Positions 26,690 through 36,498 of a stretch of 46,665 nucleotides of DNA are shown here, piece by piece. Under the pieces are notes generated by a model. That model saw nothing but the letters and a program-made list of their open reading frames with translations. It was not told the DNA's origin and made no database searches. Each line of letters begins with the position of its first letter. Position 1 is the stretch's first letter. Made by a program: the position numbers and the translations under genes. The DNA comes from Acinetobacter lwoffii (GTDB taxonomy: Bacteria; Pseudomonadota; Gammaproteobacteria; Pseudomonadales; Moraxellaceae), in the NCBI RefSeq assembly GCF_024129355.1, contig NZ_JAMXXP010000024.1:1-46665 (forward strand), read 5' to 3'.

Positions 26690-26719
26690 TCATTACCGCT
26701 CTTAAACATCACACCCTCT

Positions 26720-26745
26720 ACAAAGCACACTCCGGTGTGCTTTGT
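26720..26745 (+). terminator. Hairpin after the SLC13 gene
   Basis: A perfect 11-bp stem ACAAAGCACAC / GTGTGCTTTGT with a TCCG loop, 30 bp after the stop. It has no T-run, so it may be a terminator helped by Rho or an mRNA 3'-end stabiliser. Confidence 0.55.
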
Positions 26746-26857
26746 CGTATCAATCGCCTATATGTTGAATCTTTCTCTCATCGAAAAATAATATGCTTTT
26801 AACAATGATAAAGATAAAGTCTTTATATTAAAAACATCAAAAAGTAGCAGATAGATA

Positions 26858-27292
26858 GTGGACAGGATATTTCACTTAATCTCTCAACCGATCCAGAATT
26901 CCCCTTGGAAAATGACATTTAACCTCGCGCTTGCACCTCTGATCATAGCTGTAATTTTATTCCCTTATGCGCTATTTCATGAAGCCAGCTATGGGATTTT
27001 CTCCATTTTCAAGAGCCTGTTTTCAGCGCTTTTTATTAGCTTCTTTGTCTGCCTGACTTACTGGGTGATGGTCTTTCCTTTTCTATTGGTGACTCACCTG
27101 CCGCTACGCCATTATCAGCTGTTTAATATTATGACGATTTTAATGAGCTGCGTACTGGGAACCCTGATTCTGGCCTATATCTCGCATCCTTCAAGTGAAA
27201 ATTTTAGTTCCCATTTTTTGTTTCTGCTGTGTTTTTCCCTGCCGATGGCACTATTTTACAGTTTTCTCAGCCGGCAAGCTGACCAGAGTTGA
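26858..27292 (+). CDS. hypothetical four-helix inner-membrane protein
   Basis: 144 aa, not recognised. About four hydrophobic segments (roughly 20-40, 48-75, 88-108 and 120-137) separated by short loops point to a small inner-membrane protein. The given start is GTG with a poor ribosome-binding site; an ATG at 26912 would remove 18 residues and keep all the membrane segments. It converges with the HPP-CBS gene across 37 bases, with no terminator between them. The frame is open and hydrophobic over its length, which supports a real gene. Confidence 0.55.
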   Translation: MDRIFHLISQPIQNSPWKMTFNLALAPLIIAVILFPYALFHEASYGIFSIFKSLFSALFISFFVCLTYWVMVFPFLLVTHLPLRHYQLFNIMTILMSCVLGTLILAYISHPSSENFSSHFLFLLCFSLPMALFYSFLSRQADQS

Positions 27293-27329
27293 TCACACAT
27301 GCTCTGTTAAATTCCGTTTTAATTCGGTT

Positions 27330-28439
27330 TTAAACTTTCATTTTAAAATGATTCAGCTCCTGATTCAGTGCGGCAATCATATCTGCCCGACTGATAATTC
27401 CCACCAATTGCTGCTCGCTCACCACCGGAATATAGTTGAACGAACGCTCAACAAAATACGGCACCAGATCCTGAATGGGTTGTAAAGGCTGCACCGTAAT
27501 TACCTTACGGGTCATGATATGTTTGACCTGATACTCCCAGCTGCTGCGCACATCGGCAGCGCGCTTGAACCATTCCACCACCTGATACATCGCCAGCGTG
27601 CCAACCAGTTGTTCATTAGCATTGACGACGGGCAGGCTCATCAGGTTCATCTGCTTGAACTTGTCCAGGGCATGCTGGATATCATCATTTTCATGCAGCG
27701 TTGCCACATCCTTCGTCATAATATCCTGGCAGCTAAATTCATGTACCGCACGCGCATTGGCGCGGTTTTGTGCCTCCAGAATGATTTTTTGCAGGTCATA
27801 TTCACTGATATCCAGCAGCTCGGTGCGCTGATCCAGCACTTCCTGAATATCCTGCGGTTGAATGGTGACTTTCTGGGTCGGCGTCGGATCCTTGGAACGA
27901 GTATTTAATTGAGCTTGCTGCGGATAATCCTTGCCAATCATTCGGTTAAAGACAATGGCAATCACCATCAGCAAAATTGAATTGAGCAGTACCGGATAAA
28001 ATACAAAGGCATAACCCAGTTCATGCACCGGCTGGCCACCCAGCACTGCGGTAATGGCCACGGCGCCACTCGGTGGATGCAGGGAATCCGTGGTCATCAT
28101 CAGGACGATCGCCAAGGCCACGGCTACACTAAAAGCCTCAGTCGGACTAGCTATGAATAAAGCGCAACTCACCCCAATCACCGCAGCAATGGTATTCCCG
28201 ACCAGAATATTCCAGGGCTGTGCCAGAGGACTGGCCGGCACCGCAAACAGCAATACCGAGGATGCGCCCATCGGAGCAATATACCAGGCTTCAAAATCCC
28301 CCAGAATCCATAAACTCAGCAAAGACGAAACTACCAAACCCAATAGTGCGCCAGCTCCGCAGAGCAACCGGTCTTTGAGTGGAAGGACTTTGAAATTGGG
28401 TTTTAAAGTATTGAGCCAGTCGAGATGGGAGTGAAACAC
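27330..28439 (-). CDS. HPP-family membrane protein with tandem CBS domains
   Basis: 369 aa. The N-terminal HPP domain (about 20-170) has four hydrophobic segments and the motif TTDSLHPPSGAVAI that names the family. The C-terminal half has two CBS domains (about 240-295 and 305-362; CQDIMTKDVATL and VKHIMTRKVITV open them), which usually bind adenine nucleotides. HPP proteins have been linked to nitrite transport in chloroplasts and cyanobacteria. In bacteria their role is unsettled, and the CBS pair suggests regulation by energy state. The start is GTG, since no ATG is available near the N-terminus. Confidence 0.82.
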   Translation of the reverse strand: MFHSHLDWLNTLKPNFKVLPLKDRLLCGAGALLGLVVSSLLSLWILGDFEAWYIAPMGASSVLLFAVPASPLAQPWNILVGNTIAAVIGVSCALFIASPTEAFSVAVALAIVLMMTTDSLHPPSGAVAITAVLGGQPVHELGYAFVFYPVLLNSILLMVIAIVFNRMIGKDYPQQAQLNTRSKDPTPTQKVTIQPQDIQEVLDQRTELLDISEYDLQKIILEAQNRANARAVHEFSCQDIMTKDVATLHENDDIQHALDKFKQMNLMSLPVVNANEQLVGTLAMYQVVEWFKRAADVRSSWEYQVKHIMTRKVITVQPLQPIQDLVPYFVERSFNYIPVVSEQQLVGIISRADMIAALNQELNHFKMKV

Positions 28440-28684
28440 AATGCGCCTGATCTTATTGTTTATAGATTTTGGGCATTATAGAACCAAGCAGGAGGAAAGG
28501 CATCTGTGTTTTACATCTTTTCACCATTCGCGAATACATGCTTTTTAAAACAATATTTCACTCAGGTTAAAACATTCATCCTACTTTTTATAGAATGATC
28601 ACTTCATCACCGATAGTCATTTGCATAGAAAAATCCTTTTTACCATGCTGCTTAAATCGTTGTTCAAAAAATTTTTAAAACAAC

Positions 28685-29491
28685 CTACTGGCTCATTTCA
28701 GGTTGAATCAGAGGCTGGATTTTTAACAGTTCGACCTCACCATAATAGGTTGAAAATGCCACATCTCCGGCATCGACTCCAGTACCGATCCGAATAAGAT
28801 TTTCGACCGGAGCCAAACGGGTCGGATCAAACTGCACCCAGCCACCGTCCAAATACGCTTCAAAAATGGCATGAAAATCGGGTAGAAACTTTTCAATTTC
28901 CACATAACCGACCACCATGCGTGCCGGAATTCCCAAGGCACGGCACAGCGCAATGCCTAAATGGGCAAAGTCACGGCATACGCCTGCACGATGCACTAGT
29001 ACATCTGTGGCAGTGGTAAACTGGTCGGAACTGCCAGACACATAAAAAATATTGTTATAAATCCACTGTTCAATCGCCTTGACACGCGTATAGCCCGGTG
29101 TCATCCAGCCAAATGAGCGTTTCGCCATTTCCAGCAATAAATCTGAATTACAATAACGGCTGGCCAGCAAATAAGGTAATACTTCATCGGGCAGCTTAGG
29201 AATGGCTACTTCTTTCAGACCTTGCTGTAGCTCCAGAGAGAGGCTCGGTTGACGAACCACTGTCGCCGTATAATTCAGCTCAAAAGCCTCACAGGGTTCG
29301 ACCTGTAGCCGAACATGACGGTTTTGATGCTGAGTATCCTGGAATTCATGCCATGCTACGGGCAGATTAAAGCTAAGTTTTTCTTCGAGAATATTCTGAT
29401 CAGGATGATGTGCCGCCTGAAGCATAAAAATAAATTCTGTCGGTTGCACGACCTTGTATTTTAAATGGCATTGAATTTGGTAAGTGGTCAT
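28685..29491 (-). CDS. transglutaminase-like cysteine peptidase-fold protein
   Basis: 268 aa. The N-terminal beta-rich region (about 1-100) resembles the domain that precedes bacterial transglutaminase cores. The core has the triad C172 (AGVCRDFAHLGIALCRALGIPAR), H207 (DFHAIFEAYLDGGW) and D222 (FDPTR). Members act as proteases, amidases or peptide cross-linkers, and no substrate can be named. No signal peptide is visible, so it should be cytoplasmic. AAGGAA precedes the ATG. It is on the same strand as the HPP gene but 245 bp away, a spacer in which I see no gene. Confidence 0.85.
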   Translation of the reverse strand: MTTYQIQCHLKYKVVQPTEFIFMLQAAHHPDQNILEEKLSFNLPVAWHEFQDTQHQNRHVRLQVEPCEAFELNYTATVVRQPSLSLELQQGLKEVAIPKLPDEVLPYLLASRYCNSDLLLEMAKRSFGWMTPGYTRVKAIEQWIYNNIFYVSGSSDQFTTATDVLVHRAGVCRDFAHLGIALCRALGIPARMVVGYVEIEKFLPDFHAIFEAYLDGGWVQFDPTRLAPVENLIRIGTGVDAGDVAFSTYYGEVELLKIQPLIQPEMSQ

Positions 29492-29803
29492 GAAGTTCCT
29501 TATTTTTAAGCATTATTATATTGCGTGAATATTAAACTAATTTTAGAGTCGCAATCGTATGAGATCCGTTGAACTTTATGACTCTCCGCTTAACAGCATG
29601 CCATACATCTGATTTATTCCTGATTTTCAGATCAGCCTGTATCGGCCAGTACAGCTAAAATCGCAGTAAGCTTCTAAATGCCGCGTATCCTTTAAGCCTG
29701 TTTTATTTTTTTCAAAAAAGTATCCGTACATTAACCCTTTGCCACTCCCCTGCAAAGTCCTTATAATTGAGCACAATTTTTCTCTAATTTTAAGTGGATG
29801 ACC
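29492..29803 (+). promoter_or_regulatory. glyQS promoter and divergent spacer
   Basis: The spacer between the transglutaminase-like gene and glyQ holds no gene. A near-consensus sigma-70 promoter, TTGCCA (29739-29744), 17 bases, TATAAT (29762-29767), drives glyQS with a leader of about 30 bases. A small palindrome TGTA/TACA sits near 29639-29653. Confidence 0.75.
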
Positions 29804-30787
29804 ATGAGTCGCGCCATATCGCATATTGATACCTTCCAAGGCTTAATTCTTGCCTTACAAACTTACTGGGCGGAGCAAGGCTGCGTCATTTTGCAACCTT
29901 ATGATATGGAAATGGGTGCAGGGACATTCCACACTGCGACTTTCCTTCGTGCACTGGGTCCTGAAACCTGGAATGCCGCTTATGTTCAACCGTCACGCCG
30001 TCCGAAAGATGGCCGTTATGGTGAAAACCCGAACCGTTTGCAACATTATTACCAATTCCAGGTGGTGCTTAAGCCAAACCCGGATAACATCCAGCAGCTT
30101 TATCTTGATTCATTAAAAGCGATCGGTATTGACCCACTGGTACACGACATTCGTTTTGTAGAAGACAACTGGGAATCTCCAACACTGGGTGCCTGGGGCT
30201 TAGGTTGGGAAGTTTGGTTAAACGGTATGGAAGTGACTCAGTTCACCTACTTCCAGCAAGTCGGTGGTGTTGAATGCTACCCAGTGACTGGTGAAATCAC
30301 TTACGGTCTTGAACGTCTTGCAATGTACTTGCAAGGTGTAGATTCAGTTTACGATCTGGTTTGGACCAAAGGCCAGTTCGGTACGGTAACTTATGGCGAT
30401 GTGTTCCATCAAAATGAAGTGGAACAATCGACCTATAACTTCGAATATGCCAACGTTGAAAAAATGTTTGAATTGTTCGATTTCTATGAAGCTGAAGCAA
30501 CACGTTTAATTGAAGCGAAACTTCCACTTCCTGCATATGAGCAAGTCGTGAAAGCATCGCATAGCTTCAACTTATTGGATGCGCGTGGCGCGATTTCTGT
30601 GACTGAACGTCAACGTTACATTTTACGTGTACGTACTTTGGCACGTTCAATTGCAACAAGTTATGTAGCAGCACGTGCGGAACTTGGTTTCCCAATGGCT
30701 GAACCCGCATTACGTGATGAAGTGTTGGCACAATTAAAAGCGCAAGTTGAAGCAGAAGCGAAAGAAGCAAACAAGGAGAGCAAATAA
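29804..30787 (+). CDS. glyQ: glycine-tRNA ligase alpha subunit
   Basis: Catalytic subunit of the alpha2-beta2 bacterial glycyl-tRNA synthetase, 327 aa. It shows the highly conserved [34 protein letters not shown] start, [27 protein letters not shown], and the glycine-specific [15 protein letters not shown]. The ATG at 29804 is preferred because AAGTGG sits six bases before it; an in-frame ATG two codons earlier is possible. An unstructured lysine/glutamate tail extends the C-terminus beyond the E. coli length of 303. The stop overlaps the glyS start by one base. Confidence 0.96.
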   Translation: MSRAISHIDTFQGLILALQTYWAEQGCVILQPYDMEMGAGTFHTATFLRALGPETWNAAYVQPSRRPKDGRYGENPNRLQHYYQFQVVLKPNPDNIQQLYLDSLKAIGIDPLVHDIRFVEDNWESPTLGAWGLGWEVWLNGMEVTQFTYFQQVGGVECYPVTGEITYGLERLAMYLQGVDSVYDLVWTKGQFGTVTYGDVFHQNEVEQSTYNFEYANVEKMFELFDFYEAEATRLIEAKLPLPAYEQVVKASHSFNLLDARGAISVTERQRYILRVRTLARSIATSYVAARAELGFPMAEPALRDEVLAQLKAQVEAEAKEANKESK

Positions 30788-32856
30788 TGTCTAAACATAC
30801 CGTTTTGTTCGAATTGGGTTGTGAAGAACTTCCACCAAAAAGCTTAAAAAAATTACGTGATGCTTTACATGCAGAAACCGTAAAAGGCTTAAAAGATGCT
30901 GGTCTTGCTTTTGATTCAATCGAAGCTTATGCAGCACCACGTCGTCTTGCACTTAAAATCGTCAATGTTGATGCTGCACAAGCAGACACACAAAAACGTT
31001 TTGACGGCCCTGCTAAACAAGCAGCCTTTGATGCTGAAGGCAACCCGACTAAAGCACTTGAAGGCTTTATGCGTGGTCAAGGCATCACAGTTGATCAAGT
31101 ATCGACTTTCCAAGCCGGTAAAGTTGAAAAAGTTTGCTATCTAAAAGACGTAAAAGGTCAAAGCCTTGACGTTTTATTGCCACAAATTTTACAAAATGCT
31201 TTAGACAACCTGCCAATTGCAAAACGCATGCGTTCTGCGGCGAGCCGTACTGAATTCGTACGTCCTGTGAAATGGGTTGTGTTGTTAAAAGACAACGACG
31301 TAGTTGATGCGACGATTCAAGATCACAAAGCCGGTAACGTGACTTTTGGTCATCGTTTCCACGCGCCAGAAGCGATCACTTTAACGCACGCTGACGAATA
31401 CTTAAGCAAGCTTAAAGCAGCTCACGTTGTGGCTTCTTTTGAAGAGCGTCAAGCCATCATCGATCAACAGGTCAAAGCGCTTGCTGATGAAGTGAATGCG
31501 ATTGCAATCGTCCCTGCAGATCTTCGTGACGAAGTAACCGCATTGGTTGAATGGCCTGTTGCGCTTCGTGCAAGCTTCGAAGAACGCTTCCTTGCTGTTC
31601 CTCAAGAAGCATTGATCACGACCATGCAGGACAACCAAAAGTACTTCTGTTTGGTAAATGCTGACAATAAACTTCAACCATACTTCATTACTGTGTCAAA
31701 CATTGAGTCAAAAGACCCGACACAAATTATTGAAGGTAACGAGAAAGTTGTTCGTCCACGTTTGTCAGATGCTGAATTCTTCTTCTTACAAGATCAAAAG
31801 CAACCGCTTGCATCGCGTAAAGAAAAGCTTGCAAACATGGTATTCCAAGCTGAGCTTGGTACGCTTTGGAACAAGTCTGAACGTATTGCGAAATTGGCTG
31901 TTGCGCTTGCGCCAATTACAGGTGCTAACGCTGCTGATGCTGAAAAAGCTGCCCTTCTTGCGAAGTGTGACTTAACCTCTGAGCTTGTAGGTGAATTCCC
32001 TGAACTTCAAGGTATTGCGGGTACTTACTATGCACGTCTTGAAGGTGAAAATGCTGAAGTGGCTGAGTCTTTAGGCGAGCAATACTTACCGAAGTTCGCT
32101 GGCGACGTTTTACCGAAAACTAAGACAGGTACAACGATTGCCCTTGCGGATCGTTTAGACACGCTCACAGGTATTTTCGGTATTGGTCAAGCACCAACAG
32201 GTTCGAAAGACCCATTTGCACTTCGTCGTTCTGCGATTGGTATTCTTCGTCTTGTCACTGAAAACGAACTTGATGTGTCAATCGAAGACCTAATCAAGCT
32301 GGCTTTGGCTGCTTATGGCGATGTATTGAAAGATCACGACAAGACTTTGGCGGATGCTGTTGCATTCCTTGAAGGTCGTTACCGTGCGAAGTACGAAGAC
32401 CAAGGCGTGGCTGTTGATGTGATTCAAGCGGTTCAAGCCTTGTCTCCAAAATCTCCACTTGATTTTGACAAACGTGTAAATGCGGTCAATCACTTCCGTG
32501 CATTACCTGAAGCGGCTGCGCTTGCTGCTGCGAACAAACGTGTTGCGAATATTCTTGCAAAAGAAGCAACACCTGAAGGTGCTGTGGTTGAAGCGAATCT
32601 GGTTGAAGATGCTGAGAAAGCATTGTTCGCTGAACTTGCGAAAATCACGCCTGTGGTTGAGCCGTTATTTGCTGCTAAAGACTACACTGCTGCCTTGTCT
32701 GCACTTGCTGCTCTTCGTGCGCCAGTGGATGCATTCTTTGACGGCGTAATGGTGATGGCTGATGATGCTGACCTGAAAGCAAACCGTTTACGTATGCTTG
32801 CTCAGCTTCGTGACTTGTTTACAAAAGTGGCTGATATTTCGGTGTTACAGCACTAA
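30787..32856 (+). CDS. glyS: glycine-tRNA ligase beta subunit
   Basis: Beta subunit, 689 aa, the same length as in E. coli, required for tRNA binding. It opens with [14 protein letters not shown]. It contains [36 protein letters not shown] and [36 protein letters not shown], all family signatures, and has the C-terminal anticodon-binding DALR-like domain. The ATG overlaps the glyQ stop (TAATG), with AAGGAG just upstream, so the two subunits are translated in step. Confidence 0.97.
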   Translation: MSKHTVLFELGCEELPPKSLKKLRDALHAETVKGLKDAGLAFDSIEAYAAPRRLALKIVNVDAAQADTQKRFDGPAKQAAFDAEGNPTKALEGFMRGQGITVDQVSTFQAGKVEKVCYLKDVKGQSLDVLLPQILQNALDNLPIAKRMRSAASRTEFVRPVKWVVLLKDNDVVDATIQDHKAGNVTFGHRFHAPEAITLTHADEYLSKLKAAHVVASFEERQAIIDQQVKALADEVNAIAIVPADLRDEVTALVEWPVALRASFEERFLAVPQEALITTMQDNQKYFCLVNADNKLQPYFITVSNIESKDPTQIIEGNEKVVRPRLSDAEFFFLQDQKQPLASRKEKLANMVFQAELGTLWNKSERIAKLAVALAPITGANAADAEKAALLAKCDLTSELVGEFPELQGIAGTYYARLEGENAEVAESLGEQYLPKFAGDVLPKTKTGTTIALADRLDTLTGIFGIGQAPTGSKDPFALRRSAIGILRLVTENELDVSIEDLIKLALAAYGDVLKDHDKTLADAVAFLEGRYRAKYEDQGVAVDVIQAVQALSPKSPLDFDKRVNAVNHFRALPEAAALAAANKRVANILAKEATPEGAVVEANLVEDAEKALFAELAKITPVVEPLFAAKDYTAALSALAALRAPVDAFFDGVMVMADDADLKANRLRMLAQLRDLFTKVADISVLQH

Positions 32857-32880
32857 GCTTTAATTGCTTGAAGTTTAAAC

Positions 32881-32910
32881 AAAACCCCGCTATAAATTAG
32901 TGGGGTTTTT
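32881..32910 (+). terminator. glyQS terminator
   Basis: A 12-bp stem AAAACCCCGCTA / TAGTGGGGTTTT (one wobble), a 5-base loop and a T-run, 24 bp after glyS. Confidence 0.9.
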
Positions 32911-32925
32911 CATAAAAAATGGATA

Positions 32926-33894
32926 ATGATAAATTTAGAAGCTGATCTTATAAATCTGTTTATGACTGGTGAGGAGTTTTCAGTTAATGATTCAGGTCAT
33001 GGATATAAAGATACGACGATCATAACCTGCAATGGTTATAGTTTTAAATTCAAACAACATGATATTAATCTAAAACCTATTAATTTTTGCAATCAAACAT
33101 TAATCACTACTACTGTCAGTATTAACAATATTCCTAAAGAAGAAATCGAAAAAGTTTTAGAAACAATAGATAATATATGTTGGCTATTATCTTTTGCCCA
33201 ACAATGTCCAATTTATCGCTGTAACTACAAAATAAGCAACCAAAAAATAGAATCCTTAAATTGCTCAGCTATCCTAATTAATCCCCCGAAATACATTATT
33301 GAAAATAGAGGAAAATGCATAAAATTCTTTATTGAACAAGTCTATGAAAGATTTATAAAAATTAAAGCTACTCGTCTTTTAACCACTGTTTTTGGATATT
33401 TATGTGAAGCCAATAAGTATCATTTAGCACTAGAATCGAAACTCATTTTGCATTACGTATTAATTGAAAATCTAAAATATACTTTTGCCAAAGATCAGGG
33501 ATACAAAGAAAAAGGTGGATCTTTTTCTCATCCAACTTATCCAAATCTTAATCATTTATGCCCTGACAAAACTGAGTATTGTTTTGATGAAAACACTGGT
33601 TTATGGATACACAAAAAGTATGGAAAATGTGGTTCTAGTGAAATGACGAGAAGGATGTTTGAATTTATTAGAATTCGACGAGCTGAGATAAGTACTATTT
33701 TAAAAAAGCGAAATAAAATCATTCACGAAGGTATTTTATTAGCATTCTCAGATCCTACTTATTCACAAACAGCAATTGAAGACTTACACAATGTAAGTGA
33801 TTTACTGCGACAATATATGCTTACTCTTTTAGGTTATAAAGGTTCTTATTTTAGGAGTAGAGATCGGTTCGGCTGTTCTGTATGTTTGATTTAA
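32926..33894 (+). CDS. HEPN-like (Apea-type) orphan protein
   Basis: 322 aa, clearly more AT-rich than its neighbours, with many K, N and I residues. The C-terminal third is helical and carries KKRNKIIHEGI, where R262 and H267 fit the R-x4-H motif of HEPN RNase-type domains. The following LHNVSDLLRQYMLTLLGY helix is typical of Apea-like HEPN proteins. The N-terminal 200 residues are not recognised. HEPN proteins often cleave RNA in toxin-antitoxin or phage-defence systems. No antitoxin or nucleotidyltransferase partner is adjacent, so the role is open. The start ATG lacks a strong ribosome-binding site and sits 16 bases after the glyS terminator. Confidence 0.7.
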   Translation: MINLEADLINLFMTGEEFSVNDSGHGYKDTTIITCNGYSFKFKQHDINLKPINFCNQTLITTTVSINNIPKEEIEKVLETIDNICWLLSFAQQCPIYRCNYKISNQKIESLNCSAILINPPKYIIENRGKCIKFFIEQVYERFIKIKATRLLTTVFGYLCEANKYHLALESKLILHYVLIENLKYTFAKDQGYKEKGGSFSHPTYPNLNHLCPDKTEYCFDENTGLWIHKKYGKCGSSEMTRRMFEFIRIRRAEISTILKKRNKIIHEGILLAFSDPTYSQTAIEDLHNVSDLLRQYMLTLLGYKGSYFRSRDRFGCSVCLI

Positions 33895-33963
33895 TATCCA
33901 AGTAGCGAAATTTCATACAATTCCCTATACTCAAACTAACAACACTCAACAAGAAAGAATCAT

Positions 33964-34353
33964 ATGAAATTTAAAACACTCATTCTGACTGGTCTTGCGA
34001 GTATCGCAGTTACAGCTTGTACATCTGCACCCAAAATCCCACAGCTTCAGGTTGGCGTCTTACAGGAAGTCCAAAACCTCGAAGTAGTTCCAGCCACGAC
34101 CAACAACAAGGCCAAACTGACCAAATTCCTCGACAAATGCGTGATTGAATTTACCGGCGATATCGGCAATAACCGTGTCATTGAACAATGGTCATTTAAA
34201 GGCATGACTCTAATCGATGCCGGCTCAGCGACTTTCCAGCGCGACGGTACTAGCACTGCACAAAAATTTGACCTGCACGATGCAGGGGTACAGAAGAACT
34301 TTGTCAGCTTACGCGAACATTTCGCCAAAGATGCCCTGACACAATGTGACTAA
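33964..34353 (+). CDS. small lipoprotein of unknown function
   Basis: 129 aa. A signal peptide with lipobox VTAC (C19) predicts a lipid-anchored periplasmic or outer-membrane protein. The rest has alternating beta-strand character (VIEQWSFKGMTLIDAGSATFQRDG) with two further cysteines (DKCVIEF and the C-terminal QCD) that could form a disulfide. I do not recognise a family. AAGAAAG precedes the ATG, and a terminator follows closely, so it is monocistronic. Confidence 0.75.
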   Translation: MKFKTLILTGLASIAVTACTSAPKIPQLQVGVLQEVQNLEVVPATTNNKAKLTKFLDKCVIEFTGDIGNNRVIEQWSFKGMTLIDAGSATFQRDGTSTAQKFDLHDAGVQKNFVSLREHFAKDALTQCD

Positions 34354-34360
34354 AAAGATC

Positions 34361-34391
34361 GCCTTGTTTCTAGTCTAAGAACAGGGCTTTT
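34361..34391 (+). terminator. Terminator after the small lipoprotein gene
   Basis: An 8-bp stem GCCTTGTT / AACAGGGC (one wobble) with an 11-base loop and TTTTATTTT, only 8 bases after the stop. Confidence 0.75.
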
Positions 34392-34506
34392 ATTTTGCTA
34401 AAAATCAATTCGACACTTGGGCTAATTTCTACTGCCCTTTCTTTAAAAATTACAATATTTCGGCACAGATCAACCTGAAAGCTCTGCACTCTTCACAGGA
34501 TATTCA

Positions 34507-34534
34507 TTGTTTTTGACCAATTATCCGTTACACT
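34507..34534 (+). promoter_or_regulatory. Possible promoter of the next periplasmic-protein gene
   Basis: TTGTTT (34507-34512), a 16-base spacer and TACACT (34529-34534), about 40 bases before the start codon. Both hexamers are imperfect. Confidence 0.4.
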
Positions 34535-34582
34535 GAAAAACAAACTCAGACCGCACTTAGACGAATTCGAGGTCGATCCATA

Positions 34583-35062
34583 ATGAATATCAAAACCCCA
34601 ATTATTTTAACGACAGCTTTGATGCTTTCTGTTCCAGCATTTGCACAAACCACGACTCAGTCTGCTAAACCGGTTAAGCCTTATGGTGAAAATCCGAACC
34701 TGCTGCATGTCTTTGCTTATAAAGCACAGGAAGGCGTGATTAATACTGCCGAGAAAGTCGGTGAAGCAACGGAAAAAGGCATTGCTAAAATCAAGCCAGG
34801 GGTAGACCGTGCCTGGAGTAATACCAAGTCTGCAACCTCGGATACACTGCAAAAAGTAGATCAGGGTGCAACTCAGGCAGCCCAGCAAACCGGTCAGAAA
34901 ATTCAGCAGACCAAAGAAGTTTGGCGTGGCAATTCACAGCAGGCGCCTATTGTTCAGCAGCCTTTAAGTGAGTCCTCTGCTGCCCCACAACAAACAACCA
35001 CCCCACAAATGCAGCCTCAATCTGATTCAGGTTCAGCGACCAGTTATGCGGTAACCGATTGA
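34583..35062 (+). CDS. periplasmic helical protein of unknown function
   Basis: 159 aa. A Sec signal peptide ends at AFA-Q (about residue 21). The mature part has a helical, apolipoprotein-like repeat pattern (AQEGVINTAEKVGEATEKGIAKIKPGVDRAWSNTKSATSDTLQKVDQGATQAAQQTGQ, about 48-107), followed by a Q/S/P-rich disordered tail. The repeats of roughly 11 residues resemble amphipathic helices that lie on a membrane or peptidoglycan. No enzyme motif is seen. The start has GAGG rather far upstream. It is flanked by terminators, so it is a single-gene unit. Confidence 0.72.
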   Translation: MNIKTPIILTTALMLSVPAFAQTTTQSAKPVKPYGENPNLLHVFAYKAQEGVINTAEKVGEATEKGIAKIKPGVDRAWSNTKSATSDTLQKVDQGATQAAQQTGQKIQQTKEVWRGNSQQAPIVQQPLSESSAAPQQTTTPQMQPQSDSGSATSYAVTD

Positions 35063-35063
35063 T

Positions 35064-35095
35064 AAGAAAAGCCCATGATGGGCTTTTCTTATTTT
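35064..35095. terminator. Bidirectional terminator between convergent genes
   Basis: A perfect 12-bp stem AAGAAAAGCCCA / TGGGCTTTTCTT with a TGA loop and ATTTTT. It begins one base after the stop codon at 35062 and faces the 2-hydroxyacid dehydrogenase gene. Confidence 0.9.
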
Positions 35096-35130
35096 TAGAA
35101 AATAAAACTATTACCTTGTATCGATACGAT

Positions 35131-36087
35131 TTATGAATTGACCTGTCGAATCGGCTGACCTTGTTTAAATGCTGCTACATTTTCCACCATCTGATCCACA
35201 ATCCGTTGTCGTGCATCAACACTGCCCCACGCATTATGCGGTGTCACAATCAGGTTGGGAATCGTTGAATCAAGTAGTACATTGCCCTGTTTCGGTGGCT
35301 CTACCGTGAGTACATCCGTCGCTGCACCGGCAATCTTGCCTGCACGCAGAGCCTCAACCAATGCCGCTTCATCAACAATTCCACCACGCGCACAGTTAAT
35401 TAAAAATGCACTGCTTTTCATTGCATCCAGTTCAGCATGACTGATTAAATGGTGGGTATCTTCAGTGAGTGGACAATGCAAAGTTAAAAAATCGACTTGA
35501 GGAAGCAGCTCGGTAAATGGGATACGGGATGCATCCGCCGGACGATTTGGCAGCGCGGCAATAAGCACTTTCATGCCAAAGGCCTCGGCCAGTTTCGCCA
35601 CCGCATGACCCAGTTCGCCATAACCCACAATGCCCAATGTTTTTCCGGCCAGCTCGACAATTGGCGCATCCAGCAAACAGAACTGACTGGCTTTTTGCCA
35701 TTCGCCTTGTTCTAATGCACGTTGATAAGACAGGAATGAAGTCGCCAGATTGAGCATCAACATGATGGTATGCTGCGCGACTGCCGAAGTGCCATAAGCC
35801 TGACAGTTACACACGACGATCCCTTGCGCTTTGGCCGCCTCAAGGTCGACATTATTGGTGCCGGTTGCAGAGATTAAAATGAGTTTGAGTTGAGGGCATT
35901 GCTGAATCGTAGCTGCATCGATCATCACCTTATTCGTAATGATGACATCGAAACCAGCTACACGGGATGCAATCTCGGCAGCCGAGGTCGCCGGATACAA
36001 AACCAGTGAATCAAATACTGCATGCAGTGCCTGAAAGTCCAAATCCTGCTGGTCTAAAGAAGCATAGTCTAAATAAACGGCTTTCAT
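35131..36087 (-). CDS. D-2-hydroxyacid dehydrogenase (NAD-dependent)
   Basis: 318 aa from the ATG at 36087, preceded by GAGGGA. The nucleotide-binding GYGELG lies near 155-160. The catalytic set is R234 (NCARGGIVDE), E263 (VEPP) and H284 (TPHNAWGS). Overall it is like glycerate dehydrogenase HprA and other 2-hydroxyacid dehydrogenases, which interconvert 2-oxo and D-2-hydroxy acids with NAD(P)H. The substrate is not readable. A longer frame from a TTG at 36114 has no ribosome-binding site. It stands alone, with terminators or spacers on both sides. Confidence 0.88.
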   Translation of the reverse strand: MKAVYLDYASLDQQDLDFQALHAVFDSLVLYPATSAAEIASRVAGFDVIITNKVMIDAATIQQCPQLKLILISATGTNNVDLEAAKAQGIVVCNCQAYGTSAVAQHTIMLMLNLATSFLSYQRALEQGEWQKASQFCLLDAPIVELAGKTLGIVGYGELGHAVAKLAEAFGMKVLIAALPNRPADASRIPFTELLPQVDFLTLHCPLTEDTHHLISHAELDAMKSSAFLINCARGGIVDEAALVEALRAGKIAGAATDVLTVEPPKQGNVLLDSTIPNLIVTPHNAWGSVDARQRIVDQMVENVAAFKQGQPIRQVNS

Positions 36088-36176
36088 GGCTATTCCCTCA
36101 ATCCTGTTTGACAATTTATGTCTGTCATTTAAAACAAGTCATTGAGGCTTTTCAACCTGTTTCCAGCCTGATGCAA

Positions 36177-36374
36177 TTAATCCAGCGGTTTATCCATATG
36201 ATTACGTAGTGACTTGCGAATTCGATACACCACATACACAGACAGAATAATCATAAAGATGATGGACGCACTGACCATGATCACTGCAGGATGCACAGTT
36301 TCTGCATGCGCCAGATTGGGTAGAACCAAACCGAAGATAAAACATACTTGCATCATCCGAGTCGCTTGCATCAT
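36177..36374 (-). CDS. small membrane protein of unknown function
   Basis: 65 aa from the ATG at 36374, chosen because AAGGGG lies seven bases before it. An upstream in-frame ATG at 36401 has no such signal. A hydrophobic N-terminus (MMQATRMMQVCFIFGLVLPNLAHAE) looks like a cleavable signal peptide, and a second segment VIMVSASIIFMIILSVYVVY is a transmembrane helix with a basic cytoplasmic tail. No family is recognised. Confidence 0.6.
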   Translation of the reverse strand: MMQATRMMQVCFIFGLVLPNLAHAETVHPAVIMVSASIIFMIILSVYVVYRIRKSLRNHMDKPLD

Positions 36375-36498
36375 AGAGATCCCCTTCTTCGTTTCAACCA
36401 TCGGGAACGATATAATTGGTTTATTATTTATACCGCTTATCTCTATATTATGCCAAGCTCATAACAAGTCAAGTAATTGTTTTTTATAAAAATTTTAG

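Noticed and set aside
32921..32938. Fur-box-like GATAATGATAAAT near the HEPN-like gene start
   Set aside because: Only half of the box matches, it lies over the start codon in very AT-rich DNA, and the gene has no link to iron.
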